Program-made: the position numbers and the translations under genes
Shown: piece by piece, positions 1-7,731 of the stretch
Layout of the letters: the number at the start of each line of letters is the position of its first letter
Numbering within the stretch: the stretch's first letter is position 1
Assembly (NCBI GenBank): GCA_937901185.1
Contig: CALCHR010000149.1
Location: 1-19,451 of the forward strand
Length of the DNA: 19,451 nt
Direction of reading: 5' to 3'
From: an uncultured Bacteroidales bacterium
GTDB lineage: Bacteria; Bacteroidota; Bacteroidia; Bacteroidales; Bacteroidaceae
The notes under the pieces: model-generated
The model's database searches: none
What the model saw: the letters and a program-made list of their open reading frames with translations, nothing else
What the model was told of the DNA's origin: nothing

Positions 1-67
1 TTCCTAGTAGTTACCGAAATTCACCTAGCTTTTACCTAAGAAATGCTAGAAAATGGCCCTTGATTTT
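1..67 (+). repeat. Dispersed 21-bp-period repeat, copy 1 (cut by window edge)
   Basis: Two 12-bp units start 21 bp apart: CCTAGTAGTTAC at 3-14 and the degenerate CCTAGCTTTTAC at 24-35. A conserved tail runs on to about 67. The block 3-67 matches 14276-14340 at 58 of 65 positions by hand alignment, in the same orientation. The window starts inside the element, so further units probably lie to the left. No transposase or terminal inverted repeats are seen. The function is unknown. Confidence 0.85.
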
Positions 68-130
68 CAGCGGATTTGCAGCGGTGGCGTTTTCAGGGGA
101 GCGCGGCGGGAGGCGGGGCTGCCGCCCTTT

Positions 131-181
131 CGCGGGGCTCAAGAGAAAGAGGGCGGGCGCGGGGCTCAAGAGAAAAAGGGC
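131..181 (+). repeat. Tandem pair of 24-bp GC-rich direct repeats
   Basis: Two 24-bp copies, 131-154 and 158-181, differ at one base and are separated by 3 bp (27-bp period). Both contain the core GCGGGGCTCAAGAGAAA. They sit in a GC-rich leader region just upstream of the promoter of the HAD gene. They may be a local duplication or a regulatory site; nothing in the sequence decides between these. Confidence 0.8.
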
Positions 182-199
182 TGAAAGGGGCCAGGGAGC

Positions 200-230
200 T
201 TGGCGCTTTCGATAGGTTGTAGTACCTTTG
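200..230 (+). promoter_or_regulatory. Bacteroidota-type promoter for the HAD gene
   Basis: TTG at 200-202 and TACCTTTG at 223-230 are separated by 20 bp. This matches the Bacteroidota housekeeping sigma pattern (TTG, 19-21 bp, TAnnTTTG). Transcription would start around 236-238, giving a very short leader to the ATG at 248. Confidence 0.75.
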
Positions 231-247
231 CAGCTAAATTTTAGAAA

Positions 248-952
248 ATGCTAGATATGGATATGTCTTCTGGCCTGCGGAGGGCGGCGCTGTTTGACCT
301 GGACGGCGTGCTCGTCGACACTGAACCGGCCTATACGGCTTTTTGGCGCAGGGTGGGCGAGTTGTATTTTCCCCACGAGCGGGGCTTTGCCGAGCGCTTG
401 AAGGGGCATACGCTGACGGACATCTTTGCCCGCTATTTTCCTCACGACGCGGCGGGGCGACAGGGGGTGGAGAGGATGCTCCGAGAGCTGGAGCAGACGA
501 TGGACTATCCCTTGATGGACGGCTGTATGGAGGTGGTGGCCCGCTTGCGGAGCGAGGGGTGGAAGACGGCGGTGGTGACGAGCTCGGACCGCGCCAAGAT
601 GGCGCATCTCTACAGGGTGCACCCCTTGCTGCCTTCGCTCTTTGACGCGGTGATTACGGCGGAGGATGTGAAAAACTCTAAACCGGCACCAGAGGGCTAT
701 CTGCTTGCGGCCGAGCGCCTGGGGTGCCTGGCGGAGGACTGCGTGGTGTTTGAAGACTCGCTGAGCGGCCTGCAGGCGGCAAGGGCTTCGGGGGCGTGGG
801 TGGTGGGCCTGACCACGTCGCTCTCGGGGGAGCTGATTGCTCCGCTGGTCGACTGGGTGATCGACGGCTGGGCCGACTTGTCGCCGTCTTCCCTTTGCCG
901 GGAGCTGAGGCTTGGACGCTCAAAAGGCGCCTCCGGGGTGGCGGGGATATAA
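248..952 (+). CDS. HAD-superfamily hydrolase, beta-phosphoglucomutase/phosphatase-like
   Basis: This is a soluble HAD phosphohydrolase of 234 residues, the usual size for the beta-phosphoglucomutase-like subfamily with a helical cap inserted after motif I. The visible motifs are DLDG (nucleophile D17, acid/base D19), the TSS motif II near residue 112, K145 in SKPAPEGY (motif III), and E169-D170 in FEDS (motif IV, Mg2+ binding). Its substrate, likely a sugar phosphate or other small phosphoester, cannot be read from the sequence. Nearby ATGs at 257 and 263 are alternative starts; the last leaves the normal short lead into strand 1. The gene is visibly GC-richer than ileS downstream. panB follows after 71 bp and may be cotranscribed. 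Confidence 0.9.
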   Translation: MLDMDMSSGLRRAALFDLDGVLVDTEPAYTAFWRRVGELYFPHERGFAERLKGHTLTDIFARYFPHDAAGRQGVERMLRELEQTMDYPLMDGCMEVVARLRSEGWKTAVVTSSDRAKMAHLYRVHPLLPSLFDAVITAEDVKNSKPAPEGYLLAAERLGCLAEDCVVFEDSLSGLQAARASGAWVVGLTTSLSGELIAPLVDWVIDGWADLSPSSLCRELRLGRSKGASGVAGI

Positions 953-1023
953 TAATATAATATGTATAAGGAGCTATAAAGAAGATACGGTATATTCAAA
1001 TAAAAAAAGAAAGGATAGATTTT

Positions 1024-1845
1024 ATGGCAGGTTATTTAGTGGATGACGCTCGCAAGGTGACGACGCGCCGATTGCAGGAAATGAAGGAGCAGGGCAAGAA
1101 GATTGCTATGCTGACGGCTTACGACTATACGACGGCTAAGATTGTGGACGGCGCAGGGGTTGACGTGATTCTGGTGGGCGACTCGGCTTCCAACGTGATG
1201 GCGGGCCATCACACCACGCTGCCCATCACGCTGGACCAGATGATTTACCATGCGGCGGCCGTGGTGAGAGGCGTGAAGCGTGCGCTCGTGGTGTGCGACA
1301 TGCCCTTTGGTACGTATCAGGCGAACCCCACGGACGGTGTGAGAAACGCTATCCGCATCATGAAGGAGACGGGCTGCGACGCCCTGAAACTGGAGGGCGG
1401 CGTGGAGATTCTTGACACGGTGCGCACCATCCTAGAGGCCGGCATCCCCGTAATGGCGCATCTCGGATTGACACCGCAGAGCATCAATAAGTTTGGCACC
1501 TACGCCGTGAGGGCCAAGGAGGAGGCCGAGGCGGAGAAGCTCTTGAGCGACGCTGCTGCGCTCGACGCCGTGGGGTGCTTTGGCTGCGTGGTGGAGAAGA
1601 TTCCCGCGGCGTTGGCAAAGCGGGTGACCGAGAGTGTGCAGATGCCCGTTATCGGCATCGGAGGTGGCGGAGCTACGGACGGCCAGGTGCTCGTGGTGGC
1701 TGATATGCTCGGCATGAACAACGACTTCAGTCCGAAGTTTCTCAGACGCTATGCCGACCTTCATTCTATCATGACAGATGCCATTGGTCGCTATGTGAGC
1801 GATGTGAAGACGGGCGACTTTCCCAACGAGACGGAACAGTATTAA
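1024..1845 (+). CDS. panB: 3-methyl-2-oxobutanoate hydroxymethyltransferase (ketopantoate hydroxymethyltransferase)
   Basis: PanB transfers a one-carbon unit from 5,10-methylenetetrahydrofolate to 2-oxoisovalerate to make ketopantoate, the first committed step to pantothenate and coenzyme A, in the cytoplasm. The 273-residue length is typical. Visible family signatures are LTAYDYTTAK (residues 30-39), VGDSASNV with metal ligand D53, CDMPFGTYQ, LEGG, the HLGLTPQ segment, VVEKIP carrying the catalytic Glu, and the IGGGGATDGQ glycine-rich turn. The last usually reads GIGAG, so a Gly replaces an Ala here. The start has AAGGAT at 1011-1016, 7 nt upstream. No panC or panD is nearby; the upstream HAD gene is the only likely operon partner. 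Confidence 0.97.
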   Translation: MAGYLVDDARKVTTRRLQEMKEQGKKIAMLTAYDYTTAKIVDGAGVDVILVGDSASNVMAGHHTTLPITLDQMIYHAAAVVRGVKRALVVCDMPFGTYQANPTDGVRNAIRIMKETGCDALKLEGGVEILDTVRTILEAGIPVMAHLGLTPQSINKFGTYAVRAKEEAEAEKLLSDAAALDAVGCFGCVVEKIPAALAKRVTESVQMPVIGIGGGGATDGQVLVVADMLGMNNDFSPKFLRRYADLHSIMTDAIGRYVSDVKTGDFPNETEQY

Positions 1846-1890
1846 CTAAAAAAAGAGGGCGGCGGTATCTGAAGTGTGCTTTGATTTTTA

Positions 1891-1898
1891 TATATTTG
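1891..1898 (+). promoter_or_regulatory. Candidate -7 element (TATATTTG) for ileS
   Basis: TATATTTG fits the Bacteroidota TAnnTTTG -7 box and lies about 100 bp upstream of the ileS ATG. No TTG is found at the expected 19-21 bp upstream, so only the -7 box is supported. The implied leader of roughly 90 nt holds a direct repeat, GCTGACGC, twice around 1945-1963. No T-box-like element was recognised. Confidence 0.5.
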
Positions 1899-1998
1899 CA
1901 GCCTAAACTTCCGAACGCTGGAATAAACTATATTCAGAATGGCGCTGACGCTCCGCTGACGCGGGCAAAGGGCCGATAGATACAAGATAAAAAAGACT

Positions 1999-4900
1999 AT
2001 GAAATTTACAGAACGCAACGGCCTTAATCTCTTTGAGGTCAATAAAGAAGTGCTGCGAGACTGGGACGAGGCCGACTTGTTCCATAAAAGTATGGATTGC
2101 GAGGGAAGACCCTCGTTTGTCTTTTTTGAAGGACCGCCCTCGGCTAATGGACATCCGGGCATTCACCACGTGATGGCGCGTACCATCAAAGACGTGTTCT
2201 GCCGCTACAAGACGATGCAGGGGTATCAGGTGAAGCGCAAAGCCGGATGGGACACCCACGGACTGCCCGTAGAGCTGGGTGTGGAAAAAGAGCTGGGCAT
2301 CACCAAAGAAGATATCGGCAAGAGCATCTCGATAGAAGAGTATAACGCTCACTGCCGCAGGAACGTGATGATGTTTACCCAGGAGTGGACCGACTTGAGC
2401 CACTTGATGGGCTATTGGGTGGATATGGAGAATCCGTATATCACCTATGAAAATTCTTATATCGAGACGCTCTGGTGGCTGCTTCAGCAGTTGTACAAAA
2501 AAGGCTTGCTCTATAAGGGATATACCATACAGCCCTATTCGCCAGGCGCCGGAACAGGACTCTCCAGCCACGAGCTGAACCAGCCGGGATGCTATCGCGA
2601 TGTGAAAGACACGACGGTGACGGCGCAGTTCCGCATTCTCGATCCGAAAGAAGAGATGAAAGAGTGGGGCACGCCCTACTTTTTGGCATGGACCACTACG
2701 CCGTGGACCTTGCCCTCCAATACGGCGCTCTGCGTAGGCCCGAACATAGAGTATGTAGCCGTTCAGACATACAACCCCTATACAGCTGAAAAGGTGACCA
2801 TCGTCATGGCTAAGTCGCTGCTTTCGGCCTACCTTAAGCCCGAAGGTGCCGAGCTGCCGCTTGAGGAGTATGTTCAGGGGGATAAAGTGGTGCCCTATAA
2901 AGTGGTGGGCGAATACAAAGGAACCGACTTGCTGGGTATGCACTATGCGCAGTTGATGCCTTGGGTGAAGCCTTTGGAAAAGGTGGACGACCTCGCAGCC
3001 GACTTTGTAAAAGCCTATGCTACAGCACATCCGGAGAAAACTTTTGCTGTGGGTAAGGATACCTTCGTGGAACTCTCAGAAGAAGCTTTCCGCGTAATCC
3101 CCGGCGACTATGTGACTACGGATGATGGTACAGGCATTGTGCACATCGCGCCGACCTTTGGTGCCGACGATGCCAAGGTGGCAAAGGCAGCCGGCATCCC
3201 CTCTCTCTTTATGGTAAACAAGAAGGGAGAAACACGCCCCATGGTGGACCTCACCGGTAAATATTATATAAAGGAGGAGTTGGCCCCCGAGTTTTTGGCA
3301 GCATGCGTAGATGAGAGCTACAATCTTCATGCCGGAGATTATGTAAAGAATGCCTATGCGCCGGAGTTTAACCAAAACGGAAAGTACGACGAACAGGCTG
3401 CTGCTAAGGCTGAGGACCTGAACATCATCCTCTGCTTGGAAATGAAACAAGCCGGCTTGGCCTTTAAGATAGAGAAACACGTACACAACTATCCCCACTG
3501 CTGGCGTACAGATAAGCCGGTGCTTTATTATCCTTTGGATAGCTGGTTCATCCGCTCAACTGCAGTAAAAGAGCGTATGATGGAGTTGAATAAGAGCATT
3601 CTCTGGAAACCCGAATCAACCGGCACCGGACGCTTCGGTAAGTGGCTCGAAAATCTGAACGACTGGAACCTTTCTCGTTCACGCTACTGGGGAACTCCCT
3701 TGCCCATCTGGCGCAATAGCGATACTCGAGAGGAACTCTGTATCGGCTCAATCGAAGAACTCTATCAGGAAATCGAGAAATCAGTAGCTGCTGGTTTGAT
3801 GGATAATAATCCTCTGAAAGATAAAGGTTTTGTTCCTGGCGATTATAGTAAAGATAATTATAATAAGATAGACTTGCACCGTCCTTATGTAGACGACATC
3901 GTGCTTGTGTCAGCCAGTGGCGCACCTTTGTATCGCGAGACCGATTTGATTGATGTATGGTTTGATAGCGGTGCTATGCCTTATGCTCAAATCCATTATC
4001 CCTTTGAGAACAAAGAGGCTTTAGATAGCAAGACTGTATTCCCTGCCGATTTCATTGCGGAGGGAGTAGACCAAACACGTGGCTGGTTCTTTACGCTCCA
4101 TGCCATAGCTACGATGGTCTTCGACAACGTGTCGTTCAAGGCCGTAATCTCCAACGGCTTGGTGCTTGATAAGAATGGCAATAAGATGTCGAAGCGTTTG
4201 GGAAATGCCGTTGACCCCTTTGGCGCAATTAACACCTACGGCGCCGACCCCTTGCGCTGGTATATGATTACCAACTCCTCGCCTTGGGATAATCTTAAGT
4301 TTGACGAAGACGGTGTGAAGGAAGTAGCCCGTACGTTCTTCGGAAAACTCTTCCAGACCTATTCTTTCTTCGCCATGTATGCCAACGTGGACGGCTATTA
4401 TCCTTCGGCTTCTCAAGAAGTTGAGGCCGTGCAGACAGAACTTGACCGCTGGATTCTCTCAGAGTTGAATTCTTTGGTAAAGAACGTAGAGGCAGCCTAT
4501 GATGATTATGAGCCCACTCGTGCCGGCCGTATGATATCCTCTTTCGTTATCGACAACCTCTCCAATTGGTATGTCCGCCTCAGCCGTAAGCGTTTCTGGG
4601 CCGGAAAGATGGATGGCGACAAACTGAGTGCTTACCAGACATTATATACTTGCTTATTGACCATCTCCAAATTGATGGCACCCATCGCCCCATTCTATGC
4701 CGATCGCTTGTTTAAGGACTTGACAAACGGAGCGGCTGAGGAAAGCGTACACTTGGCTGCCTTCCCTAAGAGCGATGAGGCTTTGATTGACTCTGATTTG
4801 GAAAACAGAATGGAGATGGCTCAGAAAATCACCTCTATGGTTCTCTCGCTGCGAAAGAAGGAGCGTATCATCGTACGCCAACCTTTACAGTGCATCTCTA

Positions 4901-5535
4901 TCCCCTTGACCGATCCGCGTCAGAAGGAAAATCTTGAAGCCGTGAAGCAGCTTATCCTGGACGAAGTGAACGTTAAAGAGTTGCGCTTTGTGGAAGGCTC
5001 TATGCTGGAGAAAAAGGTGAAGTGCAACTTCCGTGTGATGGGTAAGAAGTTTGGTAAGTTGATGAAGGCTGTTTCAGCTGCAGTGGCCGAACTTACGCAA
5101 GAAGAAATTGCGATGTTGGAGACAGAAGGCACTATCCGTCTCACCGTAGAGGGTAATCCTGCAGTAGTAGAGCGCGAAGATGTAGAGATTGTAAGCGAGG
5201 ATATTCCGGGCTGGACAGTGGCCAACGAAGGCTCATTGACCGTAGCCCTCGATTTGGAAATCACCGACGAACTGCGCCGCGAAGGTTTGGCACGTGAGAT
5301 TGTAAAACGCGTGCAGACCTACCGCAAGGAAAGCGGCTTTGAGATTACTGACCGCATCAATATCTTGATGCAGAGCCATCCGCTCTTGGAAGATGCTGTC
5401 AGCAGTTTCAGCGACTACATCTGTTCGCAAGTCTTGGCAGATAGTTTTAAGTTCTCAGCAGAGGTTGCAGGCTCCGAAGAGTTTGACTTCGAAGACTTCA
5501 AAGTGAATATAGTAATTACAAAATCAACCTTATAA
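1999..5535 (+). CDS. ileS: Isoleucyl-tRNA synthetase, large type 2-like, with swapped HIGH motif (GIHH)
   Basis: This class I synthetase charges tRNA-Ile. At 1178 residues it is longer than the classical bacterial (type 1) enzyme and resembles the eukaryote-like type 2 form. In order it shows GPPSANGHPGIHH (residues 45-57), the GWDTHGLPVE segment, an editing-domain insertion in the middle, a WFDSGAMPYAQ stretch, GWFFTLHAIATMV, KMSKRLGN and a long C-terminal tRNA-binding region. Aligning to the classical ANG-x-x-HIGH segment places G54-I55-H56-H57 where H-I-G-H normally sits, so the first and third positions are exchanged. From memory, this GXHH form is described in type 2 IleRS with extreme mupirocin resistance. 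The frame is intact with no break. The DksA-like gene follows after 20 bp and is probably cotranscribed. Confidence 0.98.
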   Translation: MKFTERNGLNLFEVNKEVLRDWDEADLFHKSMDCEGRPSFVFFEGPPSANGHPGIHHVMARTIKDVFCRYKTMQGYQVKRKAGWDTHGLPVELGVEKELGITKEDIGKSISIEEYNAHCRRNVMMFTQEWTDLSHLMGYWVDMENPYITYENSYIETLWWLLQQLYKKGLLYKGYTIQPYSPGAGTGLSSHELNQPGCYRDVKDTTVTAQFRILDPKEEMKEWGTPYFLAWTTTPWTLPSNTALCVGPNIEYVAVQTYNPYTAEKVTIVMAKSLLSAYLKPEGAELPLEEYVQGDKVVPYKVVGEYKGTDLLGMHYAQLMPWVKPLEKVDDLAADFVKAYATAHPEKTFAVGKDTFVELSEEAFRVIPGDYVTTDDGTGIVHIAPTFGADDAKVAKAAGIPSLFMVNKKGETRPMVDLTGKYYIKEELAPEFLAACVDESYNLHAGDYVKNAYAPEFNQNGKYDEQAAAKAEDLNIILCLEMKQAGLAFKIEKHVHNYPHCWRTDKPVLYYPLDSWFIRSTAVKERMMELNKSILWKPESTGTGRFGKWLENLNDWNLSRSRYWGTPLPIWRNSDTREELCIGSIEELYQEIEKSVAAGLMDNNPLKDKGFVPGDYSKDNYNKIDLHRPYVDDIVLVSASGAPLYRETDLIDVWFDSGAMPYAQIHYPFENKEALDSKTVFPADFIAEGVDQTRGWFFTLHAIATMVFDNVSFKAVISNGLVLDKNGNKMSKRLGNAVDPFGAINTYGADPLRWYMITNSSPWDNLKFDEDGVKEVARTFFGKLFQTYSFFAMYANVDGYYPSASQEVEAVQTELDRWILSELNSLVKNVEAAYDDYEPTRAGRMISSFVIDNLSNWYVRLSRKRFWAGKMDGDKLSAYQTLYTCLLTISKLMAPIAPFYADRLFKDLTNGAAEESVHLAAFPKSDEALIDSDLENRMEMAQKITSMVLSLRKKERIIVRQPLQCISIPLTDPRQKENLEAVKQLILDEVNVKELRFVEGSMLEKKVKCNFRVMGKKFGKLMKAVSAAVAELTQEEIAMLETEGTIRLTVEGNPAVVEREDVEIVSEDIPGWTVANEGSLTVALDLEITDELRREGLAREIVKRVQTYRKESGFEITDRINILMQSHPLLEDAVSSFSDYICSQVLADSFKFSAEVAGSEEFDFEDFKVNIVITKSTL

Positions 5536-5555
5536 CATTTATTCTTATATTAGCT

Positions 5556-5942
5556 ATGTCAGAAAAAACACGTTATAGCGACGAAGAATTGCAGGAGTTC
5601 AAAGCCTTGATTCTTGATAAAATCGCTTTGGCTAAAAGAGACTACGACCAGATGATGGACGTCTTGATGAATCGCAATGGCAATGATGTCAATGATACAT
5701 CTCCCACGTATAAAATTCTGGAGGAAGGTTCAATGACGCAGACTAAGGAAGAACTTACCACGATGGCTGCCCGTCAGCAAAAGTTCATCCAAGGTTTGCA
5801 AGCAGCTCTTGTGCGTATAGAAAACAAGACTTACGGAGTATGTCGCGTCACCGGCAAGTTGATTCCGAAGGAGCGTCTTCGTGCTGTGCCGCATGCTACA
5901 TTGAGCATTGAAGCCAAGCAAATGAAGGACCGCAAGGACTAA
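5556..5942 (+). CDS. DksA/TraR-family transcription regulator with degenerate zinc finger
   Basis: This 128-residue protein has the DksA/TraR layout: an N-terminal helical coiled coil (about 8-90) with a turn carrying D44-V-N-D47-T-S, then a short globular end YGVCRVTGKLIPKERLRAVPHATL. DksA proteins insert the coiled coil into the secondary channel of RNA polymerase and act with ppGpp. The tip resembles the DxxDxA motif, with Ser in place of Ala. Only one cysteine (C96) remains of the usual four zinc ligands, with T99 in the second position and H113 near the second pair. This reduced finger is, as I recall, common in Bacteroidales homologues rather than a local defect. The gene lies 20 bp after ileS. 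I leave the symbol blank because true DksA function is not shown. Confidence 0.88.
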   Translation: MSEKTRYSDEELQEFKALILDKIALAKRDYDQMMDVLMNRNGNDVNDTSPTYKILEEGSMTQTKEELTTMAARQQKFIQGLQAALVRIENKTYGVCRVTGKLIPKERLRAVPHATLSIEAKQMKDRKD

Positions 5943-5965
5943 TTGCACGTTGAAATATTCTGATA

Positions 5966-6097
5966 GCCCGGAGGTGAGTCTGAAACCACTTCCATAGGTC
6001 CTTTGTGTGGACCGCTGAGGGAGTGATGGACGCTCGTCAAGACTTAATAGAAACTCGGAGGCTTGCAGTTTTATCTACGAGCCTCCGATTCTTTTTC
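5966..6097 (+). ncRNA. Candidate structured RNA between the dksA-like gene and lspA
   Basis: The 264-bp gap holds nested complementary segments seen by eye. GGTCC 5997-6001 pairs with GGACC 6009-6013 (7-nt loop). CACTTCC 5987-5993 pairs with GGGAGTG 6019-6025, including one G-T. TGAGTC 5975-5980 pairs with GAC/TCG at 6029-6036 across a 2-nt bulge. A strong terminator hairpin closes the element. No TAnnTTTG promoter is evident just upstream, so it may be a 3'-UTR-derived RNA of the ileS transcript or an attenuator for lspA. It matches no riboswitch class or Bacteroidales RNA that I can recognise with confidence. Confidence 0.45.
6055..6097 (+). terminator. Strong intrinsic terminator
   Basis: TCGGAGGCT (6055-6063) is fully complementary to AGCCTCCGA (6080-6088), with two further possible pairs toward a 12-nt loop. 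The U-rich run TTCTTTTT follows at 6089-6096. It would end the ileS/dksA-like transcript, or the structured RNA, 110 bp before lspA. Confidence 0.9.
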
Positions 6098-6206
6098 GAA
6101 GAATTCCTTAATGCTAAGATGTTATCTATAAGTGGATGATAGTGGCTAATGTCTTGCATGGATAATTAGATACAGACTTTTTATATACCCAAAGAAGGAT
6201 ACACCC

Positions 6207-6863
6207 GTGGAGAAATCAATAAAGACAAGGACTTGGATAGCCGTTGCTGTTATCTTGTTTGTATTGCTTACAGACCAAATAATAAAGTATGCTGTGAAGA
6301 CTCAGATGCTGCTGTATGAAAAGATAGAAGTAGCTTCTTGGTTTCAGATATTTTTTACAGAAAACGATGGTATGGCTTTTGGTATGGACTTTGTGACCAC
6401 TACCTTCTTAGCCGCTTTTCGTGTTGTCGTGGTAGCCATCTTTGCAGTGCTTTTAGGTGCGCTGATACGCAAGGGCTATCCTAAAGGTTTGATTGTCTGT
6501 TTCTCTATGATCATCGCAGGTGCAGCCGGCAATATCATAGACAATGCTCTCTATGGACTGCTCTATACAGAGAGTCTCCCCGTGAATCTGCCTTTTGCCG
6601 AGTCGGCCACGTTGGTGGCAATGGGAGAGGGCTATGGCGAATTTTTAGCCGGCCGCGTAGTCGACATGTTTTATTTCCCGCTCTTTGTTTGGCCGGAAGG
6701 CATGCCGTTGCTTGGCGGACAGGTGTTCTTCAATGCCGTATTCAATTTTGCAGATGCCTCCATCAGTTGCGGTGCGGTGGCACTCTTGATTTTCTATCGC
6801 AAATACCTCTCAGGAAATCCCCAACCTAAGCAAGAAGCACCTTCTGCAACTACTGAAGTATGA
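6207..6863 (+). CDS. lspA: Lipoprotein signal peptidase (signal peptidase II)
   Basis: LspA is an inner-membrane aspartic protease that removes the signal peptide from diacylglyceryl-prolipoproteins. The 218-residue sequence has four hydrophobic segments. It carries the family motifs TENDGMAFG (residues 51-59), AGAAGNIIDN with the first catalytic Asp, GRVVDMFYFP, and FNFADASI with the second catalytic Asp. It is longer than the roughly 165-residue Proteobacterial enzyme because of an insertion between the IIDN and GRVVD motifs, which I recall as usual in Bacteroidota. The start is GTG, preceded by AGAAGG at 6194-6199. Its TGA overlaps the ATG of the following lipoprotein gene (ATGA), suggesting translational coupling between the peptidase and one of its probable substrates. 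Confidence 0.96.
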   Translation: MEKSIKTRTWIAVAVILFVLLTDQIIKYAVKTQMLLYEKIEVASWFQIFFTENDGMAFGMDFVTTTFLAAFRVVVVAIFAVLLGALIRKGYPKGLIVCFSMIIAGAAGNIIDNALYGLLYTESLPVNLPFAESATLVAMGEGYGEFLAGRVVDMFYFPLFVWPEGMPLLGGQVFFNAVFNFADASISCGAVALLIFYRKYLSGNPQPKQEAPSATTEV

Positions 6864-7699
6864 GAAAAATTATAATCCTCTTATCCCCCTTGTTGTTAGT
6901 AGGCTTGCTCATATCCTGCAAACCTAATCGTCCGGACGGCATACTCTCTGAAAGAAAAATGGAGAATGTGCTCTACGATTATCATATAGCCAAAGCTTTG
7001 GCTCAGCGTTCCGGAGACAGCATTGAGCACCGCTTGAGTCTTTACACGCAAGCTGTTTTTCAAAAGCACAGAGTTTCAGAGGCTGTTTTTGATAGTTCGC
7101 TGCGCTATTATACGCGCCACGCCGATGTATTCTATAATATCTATGAGCGCCTGAACAATCGTTTTGTCGAGGCGGGAGCTTTGGCTGCGTCTTCGCTCAG
7201 TTCTCAGAAATCCTCAATGGACAATTCTTATTCGTTGTGGCAGGGTCGTCCTTTCAATTTGCTTTCCTCCAACGGAACAAACAGACTTCAATTTGAAGTG
7301 TCTTGCGACACCATTTTGCAGGAGGGCGACAATTTGCAGTTGCGATTCTCCAACCAGTGGTTGTACAAGGAAGGACAAAAAATGGCAACAGTTGTCTTGG
7401 CTGTTTGCTATGAAGGAGATTCCGTAGTCTCTACCAGCCGTACGATATATGGCAGCGGAGACCAAACCCTCTCTCTTCGTATCTCTGAGCAGAAACCCAC
7501 GGCCGTTTATGGATTTATCTATCAGAATGTACCTTGGAGTCGCGAGGCCAAGTTGTTAACGATATCCTATCCGGAGTTGGTGCGCAATCGCTTTGAGAAG
7601 AAATCGTATTCTCAGCCGGCGCCTGCCGAGAAACCGAAAGCAGACACTGTGCGCAAGCAGCGTCCTCAGATAATCACCGGGGGTATCAAAAAGAAATAG
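6860..7699 (+). CDS. DUF4296-type lipoprotein
   Basis: The N-terminus is a lipoprotein signal: a basic start MRK, a hydrophobic stretch, and lipobox L17-I18-S19-C20, so the mature protein would be lipid-anchored at C20. Residues about 25-110 (ILSERKMENVLYDYHIAKAL and the helical region after it) resemble DUF4296, a Bacteroidota family of unknown function. The C-terminal half is predicted to be mostly beta-strand and ends in a basic, proline-rich tail. The length is 279 residues. The start codon overlaps the lspA stop by 4 bp. It is a likely LspA substrate. The specific role is unknown. Confidence 0.85.
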   Translation: MRKIIILLSPLLLVGLLISCKPNRPDGILSERKMENVLYDYHIAKALAQRSGDSIEHRLSLYTQAVFQKHRVSEAVFDSSLRYYTRHADVFYNIYERLNNRFVEAGALAASSLSSQKSSMDNSYSLWQGRPFNLLSSNGTNRLQFEVSCDTILQEGDNLQLRFSNQWLYKEGQKMATVVLAVCYEGDSVVSTSRTIYGSGDQTLSLRISEQKPTAVYGFIYQNVPWSREAKLLTISYPELVRNRFEKKSYSQPAPAEKPKADTVRKQRPQIITGGIKKK

Positions 7700-7731
7700 A
7701 TACCTTCCTCCTCAATTTTTCTCTTCAATAT

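Noticed and set aside
1903..3030. 375-codon open frame antisense to the start of ileS and its leader
   Set aside because: It overlaps the catalytic core of IleRS, and the product is His/Gly-rich without known motifs.
5958..5990. Hammerhead ribozyme core (CTGAT and GAAAC nearby)
   Set aside because: The core reads CTGATAG rather than CTGANGA, and the required helices do not form around it.
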